Shown here: positions 39,951 to 48,194 of the stretch, one piece after another | Layout of the letters: each line of letters starts with the position of its first letter | How positions within the stretch are numbered: position 1 is the first letter of the stretch | Source of the DNA: Pseudobdellovibrionaceae bacterium | Lineage (GTDB): Bacteria; Bdellovibrionota; FAC87; UBA2466; JACKAF01 | Reading direction: 5' to 3' | Assembly (NCBI GenBank): GCA_020635235.1 | Contig: JACKAF010000002.1 | Location: forward strand, 62,001 to 126,000 | DNA: 64,000 nucleotides | Translations under genes and position numbers: made by a program | Notes under the pieces: generated by a model | The model's input: only the letters and a program-made list of their open reading frames with translations | Told to the model about the DNA's origin: nothing | Database searches by the model: none

Positions 39951-40700
39951 ATGGGGGGCCGGATAAAAGAGTTAATCATCAATTGTGACGATGTTGGAAT
40001 GCACTGGTCCATCAATGCCGCAGCGCTCCAGTTGCTCGAGAAGCACCGATCCGTCCGCGTCTCCCTGATGGCGACCGGGAATTATTTTCAAGATGCGGTA
40101 GAGCGATTGAGAGCAAATGGATTTGGCAGCTGCGGGGTACACCTTACAATGAACTCCGAATTTCAAAAACTTCCCACTTCGCCGTTGACGCGGGCTTCTT
40201 CGCTTTGTGATTCGAATGGACACTTTCACGGACGGATCCAGGAAACACGGCAAACTGCTGTTAAGGCGGACATTCTGACTGAATGCGTGGCGCAGATTGA
40301 AGCCGTCTTGGATCGCGGTCTCCGTGTCACCCACCTAGATTCCCATATGTTTTTTTCAGATTCCTCTGTTTGGGGAGATACTTCTCTATGCGAGGAGATC
40401 GGGCACCTAGCGTCTCAAATGGGCATTCCATTTAGGATTCTGGGCAGTGACAACATCGTTTTTATTTGGGAAGAGCATCGGGATTTTGATTCTAGAGTTG
40501 CATTTTATGACTCCTGTTTTTCGGATTTAAATCCCGGGAGTAACGAGCTCATCCTACATCCGGCGCTCGATGAAGCGAGTATTGCCAGCTTTACCCAATC
40601 TGGCCCCAGGCGAGCTGCTGATTACGAATATTTTTCCGGAGCTCGCTGGCTGCAACTCTGCTCACAAAACAATGTTCTTTTAACTACGAGAGGCTTTTAG
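39951..40700 (+). CDS. YdjC/ChbG family carbohydrate deacetylase
   Basis: The fold is the polysaccharide-deacetylase-like TIM barrel of ChbG/HpnK. IINCDDVGMHWSIN carries the catalytic Asp pair, GVHLTMNSEF holds the first metal His, and THLDSHMFF holds the second. NELILHPALDE near the end is also typical. At 249 residues it is the usual size. Members remove acetyl groups from oligosaccharides or glycolipids, so it probably tailors the surface glycan. The start is uncertain because no good ribosome-binding site precedes the ATG. The flippase gene begins four bases after its stop, implying co-translation. Confidence 0.85.
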   Translation: MGGRIKELIINCDDVGMHWSINAAALQLLEKHRSVRVSLMATGNYFQDAVERLRANGFGSCGVHLTMNSEFQKLPTSPLTRASSLCDSNGHFHGRIQETRQTAVKADILTECVAQIEAVLDRGLRVTHLDSHMFFSDSSVWGDTSLCEEIGHLASQMGIPFRILGSDNIVFIWEEHRDFDSRVAFYDSCFSDLNPGSNELILHPALDEASIASFTQSGPRRAADYEYFSGARWLQLCSQNNVLLTTRGF

Positions 40701-40704
40701 ATCC

Positions 40705-42150
40705 ATGTCTTTGACACTCCAGGATCAGATAAGAACGGCGTTTAGATTCCACCTAATGTTGCGGCCGCTCCGAGTGGCGCTTTACTTGGTTGTGCCCTTT
40801 TTAATTGGGAAGTTTCTTGTACCAGAAGAGTATGGTGTTTTTACGGCAACATTTGCGGTGGTGACACTCGTTGAAGGCCTGTGTCTTCCCGGAGTAGGGC
40901 CACTACTCATCCGGTCTGCATCGTTGGAAGCGGCAAGCTCCTTATTTTGGCTTGCGCTGATCGTGCGCATGTTTATTTGCCTGGGATTCTACGGGATGGC
41001 TCCGCACCTCTCGGCACTATTGGGGCTTAAGGATGGCGCCATCTATTTCCAGGTTCTAAGTGTATGGTTTGTCCTGGAAGGGCTAAGAGTAATTCCGGAC
41101 GCTATCCTCGTTCGCAAGTTGGCCTATCGAACTCGGTTCCAGATCTACGCACTGGCGGACTTGGTGGGGATTGCGGCGCTTGCAATCTTGCTTTACGGCG
41201 GTTTCGGAGCGTGGGCGCTCGTAGGGCGCTTGCTATTTGTGTCTACAACGATATTGCTGTTGAGTGCCACTGCAGGAAATTGGCGTCCGCGTTTTGAAGT
41301 CCGCTCTGAGGTAATGCGCGAGTTTTTCTCGCTTAACCGGGATTTGACAATCGTAAGACTCACAAACCAATATCTTTCCTCTATCGATAGTTTGTTGATT
41401 GTGTCGTTGTGCGGGGGGGCAGAGGCGGGTCTTTTCGGTATGGCGGTGAAGTTTGTATTTTTGCCGCTCCATCACATGCTCTGGCCGGCGGGAGAATTAT
41501 TGCTTCCGATTGGGAAGGCAACGGCCAAGGGGGATGTGGCAGCGCTCTATTTTCGCTATACCCAAGTTTCCGTATTTGTTTGTTTGCCGCTTCTAATTTC
41601 CTTAACCTTCCTCGCGGATCATCTGGGAGCGTTGCTCGGGTCCAGTTGGGCGGCGCTCCCGCCGTTGATTGCACCTATGTCCGCGGTGGCTGTTGCATTC
41701 TGTTTCGCACCTCCAGCGTCGCTTTACGTGTTGACTCATTCGAGTGACTTGGATTCCAGACTTTCAATTTTTGAGGTTTTCCTGGTCTCCGCTGGCATTA
41801 TCCTGGGGGCCCACTGGGGGGTGTGGGGTGCGGTTTCCGGAATGGCGGCTTCTGTGGCGTGTGCCTTGGCTGTGCGCTTGCCCCTGACGCTTAAGAGAAT
41901 AGGAATTCCATTTGGTCGTTTTTATAAGGAGCTTAAGTGGGTTGGCGCCGCTAACATCCTGCTAGCTCTTGCGCTATTTGGACTTCGAGCGTCGGCCGGC
42001 GGCGTCTCAAGTACCTGGGTGTTGGACTTAGGTTGCCTCGGGCTATGTTTAAGTTTTTATATGCTCTATTTTCATAAAAGTGAACCATTTTGTATATTGA
42101 AGGACGTCCTCGCTATTCGCTTGGCCCGCCACCAGAAGGTACCGCAGTAG
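40705..42150 (+). CDS. Oligosaccharide flippase, Wzx/PST family
   Basis: This 481-residue inner-membrane protein has about 12-14 helices and the family's opening pattern (LYLVVPFLIGKFLVPEEYGVFTATFAVVTLVEGL). DSLLIVSLCGGAEAGLFGMAVKFVFLPLHHM matches the MATE-like middle. It should move an undecaprenyl-linked repeat unit across the inner membrane. It is translationally close to the deacetylase gene. The last 79 bases overlap the convergent acetyltransferase gene. No Wzy polymerase or Wzz is in the window. Confidence 0.9.
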   Translation: MSLTLQDQIRTAFRFHLMLRPLRVALYLVVPFLIGKFLVPEEYGVFTATFAVVTLVEGLCLPGVGPLLIRSASLEAASSLFWLALIVRMFICLGFYGMAPHLSALLGLKDGAIYFQVLSVWFVLEGLRVIPDAILVRKLAYRTRFQIYALADLVGIAALAILLYGGFGAWALVGRLLFVSTTILLLSATAGNWRPRFEVRSEVMREFFSLNRDLTIVRLTNQYLSSIDSLLIVSLCGGAEAGLFGMAVKFVFLPLHHMLWPAGELLLPIGKATAKGDVAALYFRYTQVSVFVCLPLLISLTFLADHLGALLGSSWAALPPLIAPMSAVAVAFCFAPPASLYVLTHSSDLDSRLSIFEVFLVSAGIILGAHWGVWGAVSGMAASVACALAVRLPLTLKRIGIPFGRFYKELKWVGAANILLALALFGLRASAGGVSSTWVLDLGCLGLCLSFYMLYFHKSEPFCILKDVLAIRLARHQKVPQ

Positions 42151-43136
42151 TCTAGAAGGCCGTGCCAAGACCGGCGGTAGCTGCGGTTCTTGAACGTAAA
42201 ACAGTGTTCAATTTTCGGCTTATATCTATGTTTATAGCTTTCGGAACCTCTTAGAAAATCCAAATGAACCAGCCGGCTTTTTTTTGCCTCTGATAGAATG
42301 TACGCGAGCAAAAGTTTCCCAGGGCTTTTCTTCCAATAGTTGGTGTCGTAGGCGGCAAGGTACATTCCCTTAGTCCCGTTCCGCTCCGTCCCCAAACAAC
42401 CCGCCAAGAGATTGTCACCCAAAACGAGTGCATCCAGTGTGAGTCGCGATCGGGGGGCAAAGGTGGAAATCAGTTGAGAGCAGAAATCGCGATAAATTGG
42501 TTTTGTGAATGAACTAGGTGTTCGTGTGCTGCTCCACCTTCGTTCGTGTAATTGAGCAAACTGGGGGAGCCACTTTTCGATGTCTGAGCGAGTCTGAAGT
42601 TTCAGGTAAGTAAAATCTCCCTGTTTGCGATACCAGTTAATGAGGTTCTTGTAACGATGGGTTTGGATTCTGTGCCCGAGCGCGTTAATCTCCTTTGAGG
42701 TGAAGTGTAAGCGTGTTGCCGAAGTATAGGTGCCGGGTTTCGGGCAGAGTCGTCCGAGTGTGGTAGTACGACCAATGCTCGGAACTATTACGGGTTCACC
42801 GCTTTCTTCTAGCATTTGCCAGAATGTTGACACCGCAGCCGTATCGTCGTTAGAAAAAATGATCAAGGGGTGATCGGCATCTCTGTCGGCGCATAGGCGC
42901 CAACTGTAGTCTCGGTAATAGAAAGGAGCCGCCAGTCTGAGTTTCACAGTGTCACGGATCATCAATAGCTTAATTGGGCTATTGCCCGCGAAAAACCGAG
43001 CCCAGATGTTGAAGAATTCACGTTCAAAATAGAACATGTTGGGACGCATTTCGCTTGCGAGCGCATTCCATTCTTCTTTTAGATCTGCAGCCTCCTCTGC
43101 AGTAATCCAGAAACCTCGTAGCGATCGATCCTCCAT
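42072..43136 (-). CDS. CelD/BcsL-type GNAT acetyltransferase
   Basis: The 354 residues show the double-GNAT layout of CelD/FemAB-like proteins: WNALASEMRPNMFYFEREFFNIWARFF at the N-terminus, a middle region ending in INWYRKQGDFTYLKLQTRSDIEKWLPQFAQLHERRW, and the C-terminal acyl-transfer segment YLAAYDTNYWKKSPGKLLLAYILSEAKKSRLVHLDFLRGSESYK, which is the most conserved part. Members modify polysaccharides or lipid-linked sugars. It is the only minus-strand gene between two plus-strand genes. It overlaps the flippase by 79 bases. Confidence 0.85.
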   Translation of the reverse strand: MEDRSLRGFWITAEEAADLKEEWNALASEMRPNMFYFEREFFNIWARFFAGNSPIKLLMIRDTVKLRLAAPFYYRDYSWRLCADRDADHPLIIFSNDDTAAVSTFWQMLEESGEPVIVPSIGRTTTLGRLCPKPGTYTSATRLHFTSKEINALGHRIQTHRYKNLINWYRKQGDFTYLKLQTRSDIEKWLPQFAQLHERRWSSTRTPSSFTKPIYRDFCSQLISTFAPRSRLTLDALVLGDNLLAGCLGTERNGTKGMYLAAYDTNYWKKSPGKLLLAYILSEAKKSRLVHLDFLRGSESYKHRYKPKIEHCFTFKNRSYRRSWHGLLDYCGTFWWRAKRIARTSFNIQNGSLL

Positions 43137-43157
43137 TTAGCGATGTTAACAGTAAAA

Positions 43158-43186
43158 GTGAAAAAGCATAAGGATTCGGTTAGAAT
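43158..43186 (+). promoter_or_regulatory. Candidate sigma-70 promoter for the GT4 fusion gene
   Basis: GTGAAA (43158-43163), 17 bases, then TAGAAT (43181-43186) lie just upstream of the ATG at 43204. The predicted leader would be only about ten bases. Confidence 0.4.
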
Positions 43187-43203
43187 TCATTACGATCTTT
43201 CCG

Positions 43204-45852
43204 ATGAAAGTAGCTATCGAAATTACTGAGGCAATACGCGCCCACCGAGGCTGGGGTCGCTTTGTGGGTGAGCTTGCCCAGGCGCTTGTGAAAATTGATC
43301 GTCAAAATAAGTATGCTTTTTTTTATCACTCTACTGAAGCACATCGGGAATCGGAACGCACGTGGTGCGATCGTTTGGCTTCGTCGAATGTAACGCTGAT
43401 CCCGGTGAACGTGGGGCGGGCGGAATACGATGCCCTTGAGGAAAATCGGCAGTCGTCGTTTGTTGAAAAGCTTGTCCCGGACGCAGATGTCTATCACGCC
43501 GTTACAGAATTCCCTTTTTACGTAAGCCGAATTCCAAAAATCACCACCCTCCACGAGATTTCACCGCTCTTGTTTCCGTGGAAGTTCTCTGAAACGTGGC
43601 TGGATTATTTTTTTTCTTATATGCGCGAAGCTCGCTCAACTTCGGAAATGATTGTTACCGTGTCCGAGAATACACGAATTGAGTTGATCGAGTGGATGCA
43701 AGTGAAAAGGAATAAGGTAAAAGTGATCCCCAATGGGGTTTCTCCTCTTTTTTTTTCGCAACCCACGCTGATCCCGGAGCGGCGGCCGGACCTCGAGCTG
43801 CTTTATGTCGGGCCCGTCGAGGATCCTCTCAAGAATTTTGAGTCGCTTTGGAGCATGTTCCTGAAATCCCCCCTGGGTACCAAGTTGCACCTAGTATCAA
43901 GCGATACCAGTTACGAGCGCCTTGCCAGAGAGCGAAACATACCGCCAGAACGGGTCGGCTCAGTTCGTGTGTCTTCGGGCGTGGCGGACCAGGAGCTTTT
44001 TCGGATTTATCAACAAGCGTCAGTTCTGGTTTTTCCTTCGTTGCATGAAGGCTTCGGCCTGCCCGCGTTAGAGGCGATGGCGGTTGGCTTGCCGGTTGTG
44101 TGCAACGGGCATTCAGGTTTGGGAGAGGCGACTTTCGGTTTGAACTTCTCGTTCTCACCCCACTCGCACCGGGATCTTTGGCGGGCGGTTTGTACTGCCG
44201 CAGCGGCTCCTTCGTCCCATCGGGAGTTAGGGCGGCAGCGAGCGGCGGAGCGCACGTGGGAGCGAGCCGCCGAGCAATATATCAAAGTCTACGAGCGGGC
44301 GGCGAGAGCGCGGGGGAGCGGGCGTCTACGGGTTTGGGGCCACGCACCGCAGCTACCGGCCATCAGAGCTGGGGGGAGTTTTGAGGAAATAGGTCGGCGG
44401 GTAGGCACGGACTATGGTGATTCGGTCCTCTCCAGTATCGACTATTGCTCGACGTTATTTTTCTCGGACTTTCGTAGACTTCGGAGCTTACCCGTGAGGG
44501 TCAAAAAATGGCTGAGGCGCACGGTTGGTGCTGCGTATTGGTTCACCTTCGATCCGGAAACTCGGGCGTTCATTTGGGGGCTTCGCAAGGCGGATGCGAA
44601 GAGGTTTTCCTTTTTGGATCTCGCTTTCATAAACGCCTATCCGGATTGCCGAGTGGTTTTTCGGAGCCTATTCATGCAGGTTTTTAGGCCAATTGGTACC
44701 TCTGCGGTGAGTTGCGGAGCTTTGTGCAGTCTGACCACATCCGCGGGGGAGACTTTGGCCGTTCACGGACGACACTTGGACCACGACCTCTGTCCTGAGA
44801 TCGGTTCGGCTGTTCGTTTTCACACCGTGGTTCCGCAGGATGGTTTTCCTTTTGCGTACGTGGGGTTGGCGGGGACTTTGAGTGTACTTACTGGGATTAA
44901 TTCCGAGGGGCTTAGCGTTTCCGAAATTGGGTCGCCGACTTTAAAAGCTCGATTTTGCCGGCCTTGGGGACAGCATTTACGACGTCTGCTTCAAAAATGT
45001 CGCTCCGCGGATGCGGCGGATGCACATCTACTGGACCCGAGGCTCTTTTCCTATAGTCACAGGATCACTCTTGTTTCGTCGGCTCCATCGGCGAAGGTGC
45101 GGGTTCTTGAAGTGAGCCCGCAAGATGCCATCGTCCTTTCCAACAAAGATCCGAATCTGGTTTTTACTTGTGAACGACCCGAGAGCCCGGTCGTCATGCG
45201 ATCTATTTTGGCAGGCAAAAGCCTGAGGGATATCGATCGCGCACAGAACTATTGGGACACGCGCTTTGGTTCTTTTGAGCGGCTCTTTCGGATTTGCCGG
45301 GAACATTCTAAGGGGCTCGACATTAAAGACGTTAAGACCTGGCTGAAACTGGTCTCCCCCTACAAGTGCATTGGGCAGCTCGTAACCGATAGCGGTACGT
45401 TGAGTGGCTATGCGGCGGTTGCCCGGGCGGACGATAGCGGGCGTGTTTTTCCCGTTCGGGATGTTGAGCTCAAACCCATATCTCTAAGCGATTCGCTAGT
45501 GCGGGTTGTTTGCGACGAGCGGACCAAGCGTTTGCTCCTTTTTTTTCCACGTAAGTCGGTCTCTTCTAGGAAGTTCTTGGTCTTGTTTTCGGAAGCCAAT
45601 GAAAAAGTGCAGATCGAGATCCACCTGCCCAGAGGAAGGCAGGTGGTTTCGTGTGACCTTCCAAGATTTGTTCTCGAAAAAAGAAGCTGTATTTCGTTGT
45701 TGGACTTTGAAACAAAGGAGGAATTACTGAATTTTTCCCTTTGTGGTCTAACTTCCGCTTCGCCTCTCAAGAAGCTCTTTCAGGTGTCTTTTAAGTTGTT
45801 CCGTGGGAAGCTGCAGGGACTCCCACACGCTTGTCAACGGAATGTCGTTTAG
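43204..45852 (+). CDS. GT4 glycosyltransferase fused to an Ntn-hydrolase-like (C45/AAT) domain
   Basis: Residues 1 to about 375 are a GT4 enzyme: an N-terminal Rossmann domain, LLYVGPVEDPLKNF, and the EX7E signature HEGFGLPALE (Glu282 and Glu290). After a short linker, about 500 residues resemble acyl-CoA:isopenicillin N acyltransferase-like Ntn hydrolases. The likely nucleophile Cys508 lies in LCSLTTSAG, followed by HGRHLDHD, FAYVGLAGTLSVLTGINSEGLSVSEIG and, further on, a regulatory-like end. Proteins of that family self-cleave before the Cys and then hydrolyse or transfer amides. If cleaved here, the GT4 part would be released. The combination is unusual. The 3' end overlaps the convergent gene by 105 bases. 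Confidence 0.75.
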   Translation: MKVAIEITEAIRAHRGWGRFVGELAQALVKIDRQNKYAFFYHSTEAHRESERTWCDRLASSNVTLIPVNVGRAEYDALEENRQSSFVEKLVPDADVYHAVTEFPFYVSRIPKITTLHEISPLLFPWKFSETWLDYFFSYMREARSTSEMIVTVSENTRIELIEWMQVKRNKVKVIPNGVSPLFFSQPTLIPERRPDLELLYVGPVEDPLKNFESLWSMFLKSPLGTKLHLVSSDTSYERLARERNIPPERVGSVRVSSGVADQELFRIYQQASVLVFPSLHEGFGLPALEAMAVGLPVVCNGHSGLGEATFGLNFSFSPHSHRDLWRAVCTAAAAPSSHRELGRQRAAERTWERAAEQYIKVYERAARARGSGRLRVWGHAPQLPAIRAGGSFEEIGRRVGTDYGDSVLSSIDYCSTLFFSDFRRLRSLPVRVKKWLRRTVGAAYWFTFDPETRAFIWGLRKADAKRFSFLDLAFINAYPDCRVVFRSLFMQVFRPIGTSAVSCGALCSLTTSAGETLAVHGRHLDHDLCPEIGSAVRFHTVVPQDGFPFAYVGLAGTLSVLTGINSEGLSVSEIGSPTLKARFCRPWGQHLRRLLQKCRSADAADAHLLDPRLFSYSHRITLVSSAPSAKVRVLEVSPQDAIVLSNKDPNLVFTCERPESPVVMRSILAGKSLRDIDRAQNYWDTRFGSFERLFRICREHSKGLDIKDVKTWLKLVSPYKCIGQLVTDSGTLSGYAAVARADDSGRVFPVRDVELKPISLSDSLVRVVCDERTKRLLLFFPRKSVSSRKFLVLFSEANEKVQIEIHLPRGRQVVSCDLPRFVLEKRSCISLLDFETKEELLNFSLCGLTSASPLKKLFQVSFKLFRGKLQGLPHACQRNVV

Positions 45853-47268
45853 CTCAGTAAGAGATGAGTTCACGTAGTGCTCACGTGCGCGCTCAGAAAG
45901 CCCGTCAAGAAACGAAAGTGGCCTGAGTTGAACCCGACCGCAGTGGATCATTTCTATCAGCGCACTGGCGGTAGCGAACAAGTCGATCAGATAGTTGGTC
46001 TCTCCGCCTCGAAGACAACTTTCCATCATGTCGAAGCATTCTACGGCCTCAAGGACAAGATCCGGTTGTTCCACTTGGTAGCTTTGGTCACTGCTACATC
46101 GAATCAGGTTTGTGGAAATATTCCAATTCCAGGCTTCAAAGAAAATCTGAGCTAGCGGATCCAGGGTGAGCCATTTTTCAAATTGATCTCTTGATAGCAC
46201 TACCGGGAAACTCGGGGTCATCCCGAACGGGATTGCTGAAAGCCTAGGCGAGAGTGCATGACTGGCCGCTAGCAGATTGCTCAAGGCTGTCTCTTGGAGG
46301 GGCCGTTCGTATAAAACAACGATGGCATTTTGAAATTTGTAAGGGCGAATTGGAAAACACATGATTTCAATGGGAGTCTCGCATTCCAAATTCATCAGAG
46401 GTGCCAATGCTGCTCGTAGCGCGCTCTGGATCGGGATCCTTGGGCCCTCAAATAAGCCTACCGTCTTTATGTCCACTGTTTTGAGCTGAGTTCGTTCGTT
46501 CCCAATCTCGGGAAATTGAACCGGGAGGCTCAAGATGTGCTCGGTTTCGCTTAAGATTCCGTGTGCAGGCAATCTTTGGTGCCTGTGCGGGTACTCGAGA
46601 GCAGGGATAACCGCATGGGTTCTGCGGCTAAGCCAAGTTTCGCGCCAGCGAAGCTTACTGAGGCGTCGGGAGGCCACGGTGATGCCAATCCGGTTTTTTC
46701 CGAAGATTCCTTCGCGAATTCCCGGGATAGTGTAAAAGATGCGTTCGCGCTGTTTTTTCTTCCATTCTGATCGCGAGATTGAAAGATCGGAAACGTGCAG
46801 AGGGATTCGAGAAAATACCGAGCAGTTTACTAAAGGTGCTGCGTAGTCGGTTACGCGAAATAGCGCGTGCTCTTGCCAACGGTGTGATCGAATAATCCAA
46901 AATTCTCCACAAAACGGGATGATCCGGCGCACCCACCGGAGTCTACGCCTAAGACTGTGTAGGAATCGCGGCTGGTCAATTCGTTCGTTGACGAGGAGCG
47001 TCAAGTCCAGGTCGCTTTCGCCGGCAAATGCGTCCTTTAGAACGCCCGGGCGGCGAAGTAAAATAGCGTCAATGGCTGGATTCACCCTAAACGTCACTGA
47101 GAGGAGTAGTAGGCCCAAGCGGTACAGCGCGCGAAAGCACGCCGCCATCGGCGCGAACTCTGAGAGCCTTACTGTGATCCGGCGAAGTGCGTTCCATGGT
47201 GTGAGTGCCCCGATAGCGACTTGCGATGGCTCGTAGTGTGGGCTTGCATTGTGATGAATCTTGAACAT
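45748..47268 (-). CDS. Nucleotidyltransferase-like protein of the glycan island
   Basis: The 506 residues carry GESDLDLTLLV at 83-93, the G-S-D-x-D core of the Pol-beta nucleotidyltransferase superfamily with metal-binding Asp86 and Asp88. The rest is not recognisable to me, has no membrane segment beyond a short hydrophobic stretch at about 50-60, and is rich in Arg. Similar proteins occur in polysaccharide loci, where they may modify sugars or phospho-groups, but the role here is unknown. Its 3' end overlaps the GT4 fusion gene by 105 bases. Its ATG start overlaps, head to head, the start of the GT2 gene on the other strand, so one of the starts may lie further in. Confidence 0.65.
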   Translation of the reverse strand: MFKIHHNASPHYEPSQVAIGALTPWNALRRITVRLSEFAPMAACFRALYRLGLLLLSVTFRVNPAIDAILLRRPGVLKDAFAGESDLDLTLLVNERIDQPRFLHSLRRRLRWVRRIIPFCGEFWIIRSHRWQEHALFRVTDYAAPLVNCSVFSRIPLHVSDLSISRSEWKKKQRERIFYTIPGIREGIFGKNRIGITVASRRLSKLRWRETWLSRRTHAVIPALEYPHRHQRLPAHGILSETEHILSLPVQFPEIGNERTQLKTVDIKTVGLFEGPRIPIQSALRAALAPLMNLECETPIEIMCFPIRPYKFQNAIVVLYERPLQETALSNLLAASHALSPRLSAIPFGMTPSFPVVLSRDQFEKWLTLDPLAQIFFEAWNWNISTNLIRCSSDQSYQVEQPDLVLEAVECFDMMESCLRGGETNYLIDLFATASALIEMIHCGRVQLRPLSFLDGLSERAREHYVNSSLTELNDIPLTSVWESLQLPTEQLKRHLKELLERRSGS

Positions 47269-48165
47269 GCAGAAAAGATTAGTGTAATCGTTCCCGCGTG
47301 CAACGCGGAGCCCTATATTTCAAGATGTTTGGACAGCCTGCTCCGAAACACACTGGTACCATCCGAAATCATCGTTGTTGATGATCACAGTGAGGACGGA
47401 ACCGCAGTCGCAGTCGAAGCGCACAAGAACCGAATTGTGAAATTGGTGAGAATGGGGTCGCGTGATGGCGCCGGAGCCGCGCGCAACCGCGGTATTGCTG
47501 TTGCAACTGGGACTTTGCTTTTTTTTCTCGATTCCGACTGTATGGCGGCGCAAGACTGGATCGAGCGCGGCGTTGAGGCTTTCCGGAACTCGGAGATTGT
47601 TGGTGTCTTTGGGGCAATTTACTACGAAACAATACCGACTCAAATTAGAGAGAAGATTCCTGTAAATCCCTTCTACCATTCTCCCCTCGTGAACCCGGTC
47701 AACGGCAGGTTTCCAGATTTTGCGGCCGGAAACGTTGCCTACCGCGCCGAGATCGCTAGGCGATTGGACGGTTTCGATACCCGCCTTTTTAAAAATGGCC
47801 GCGAGGACACGGACTTTGCGCTGCGGGCTCTGCAATTTGGAAGAGTTGTCTACCAACCGCAAATGAAGGTTACCCATTCGAGTGGAACTTGGACGTGGGG
47901 GCAGCTCCGAGCGAGTGCCAAGCGCTACCAGTCCGATGTGATATTTTTTGGGAAGTATCAGAAATTTGCATTCTGTCGGGGGCGTGTTTTGCACCCAAAA
48001 ATGCTTTTGTTAGCTCTGTTTCCTTTGGCCATTCCTGTCGTATATGGGCGATGGCTAAGAAGTTTGAAGGATTGGCTCTTTTTACCGTTCCTTTGGCTGT
48101 ATTTTCTCCTGGTCCGTTGGAACATTTTTGTCGCGGCAGTCAGAGAGCGGGTTGTCGTGTTTTAA
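47254..48165 (+). CDS. Glycosyltransferase family 2 with C-terminal membrane segment
   Basis: The GT-A core is clear: KISVIVPACNAEPYISRCLDS, EIIVVDDHSEDGTA, AGAARNRGIAVATG and LFFLDSDCMAAQDW with the DSD metal site. FAAGNVAYRAEIARRLDGFDTRLF is the acceptor-side loop. Two hydrophobic segments near the end (ALFPLAIPVVYG and FLPFLWLYFLLVRW) anchor it to the inner membrane. ATG at 47254 gives 303 residues. A start at 47221 would add 11 residues unlike the family. The stop is followed 29 bases later by the SGNH gene. Confidence 0.88.
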   Translation: MNLEHAEKISVIVPACNAEPYISRCLDSLLRNTLVPSEIIVVDDHSEDGTAVAVEAHKNRIVKLVRMGSRDGAGAARNRGIAVATGTLLFFLDSDCMAAQDWIERGVEAFRNSEIVGVFGAIYYETIPTQIREKIPVNPFYHSPLVNPVNGRFPDFAAGNVAYRAEIARRLDGFDTRLFKNGREDTDFALRALQFGRVVYQPQMKVTHSSGTWTWGQLRASAKRYQSDVIFFGKYQKFAFCRGRVLHPKMLLLALFPLAIPVVYGRWLRSLKDWLFLPFLWLYFLLVRWNIFVAAVRERVVVF

Positions 48166-48194
48166 AGAAGGCTTTTCGTTAGAATAACTAACAT

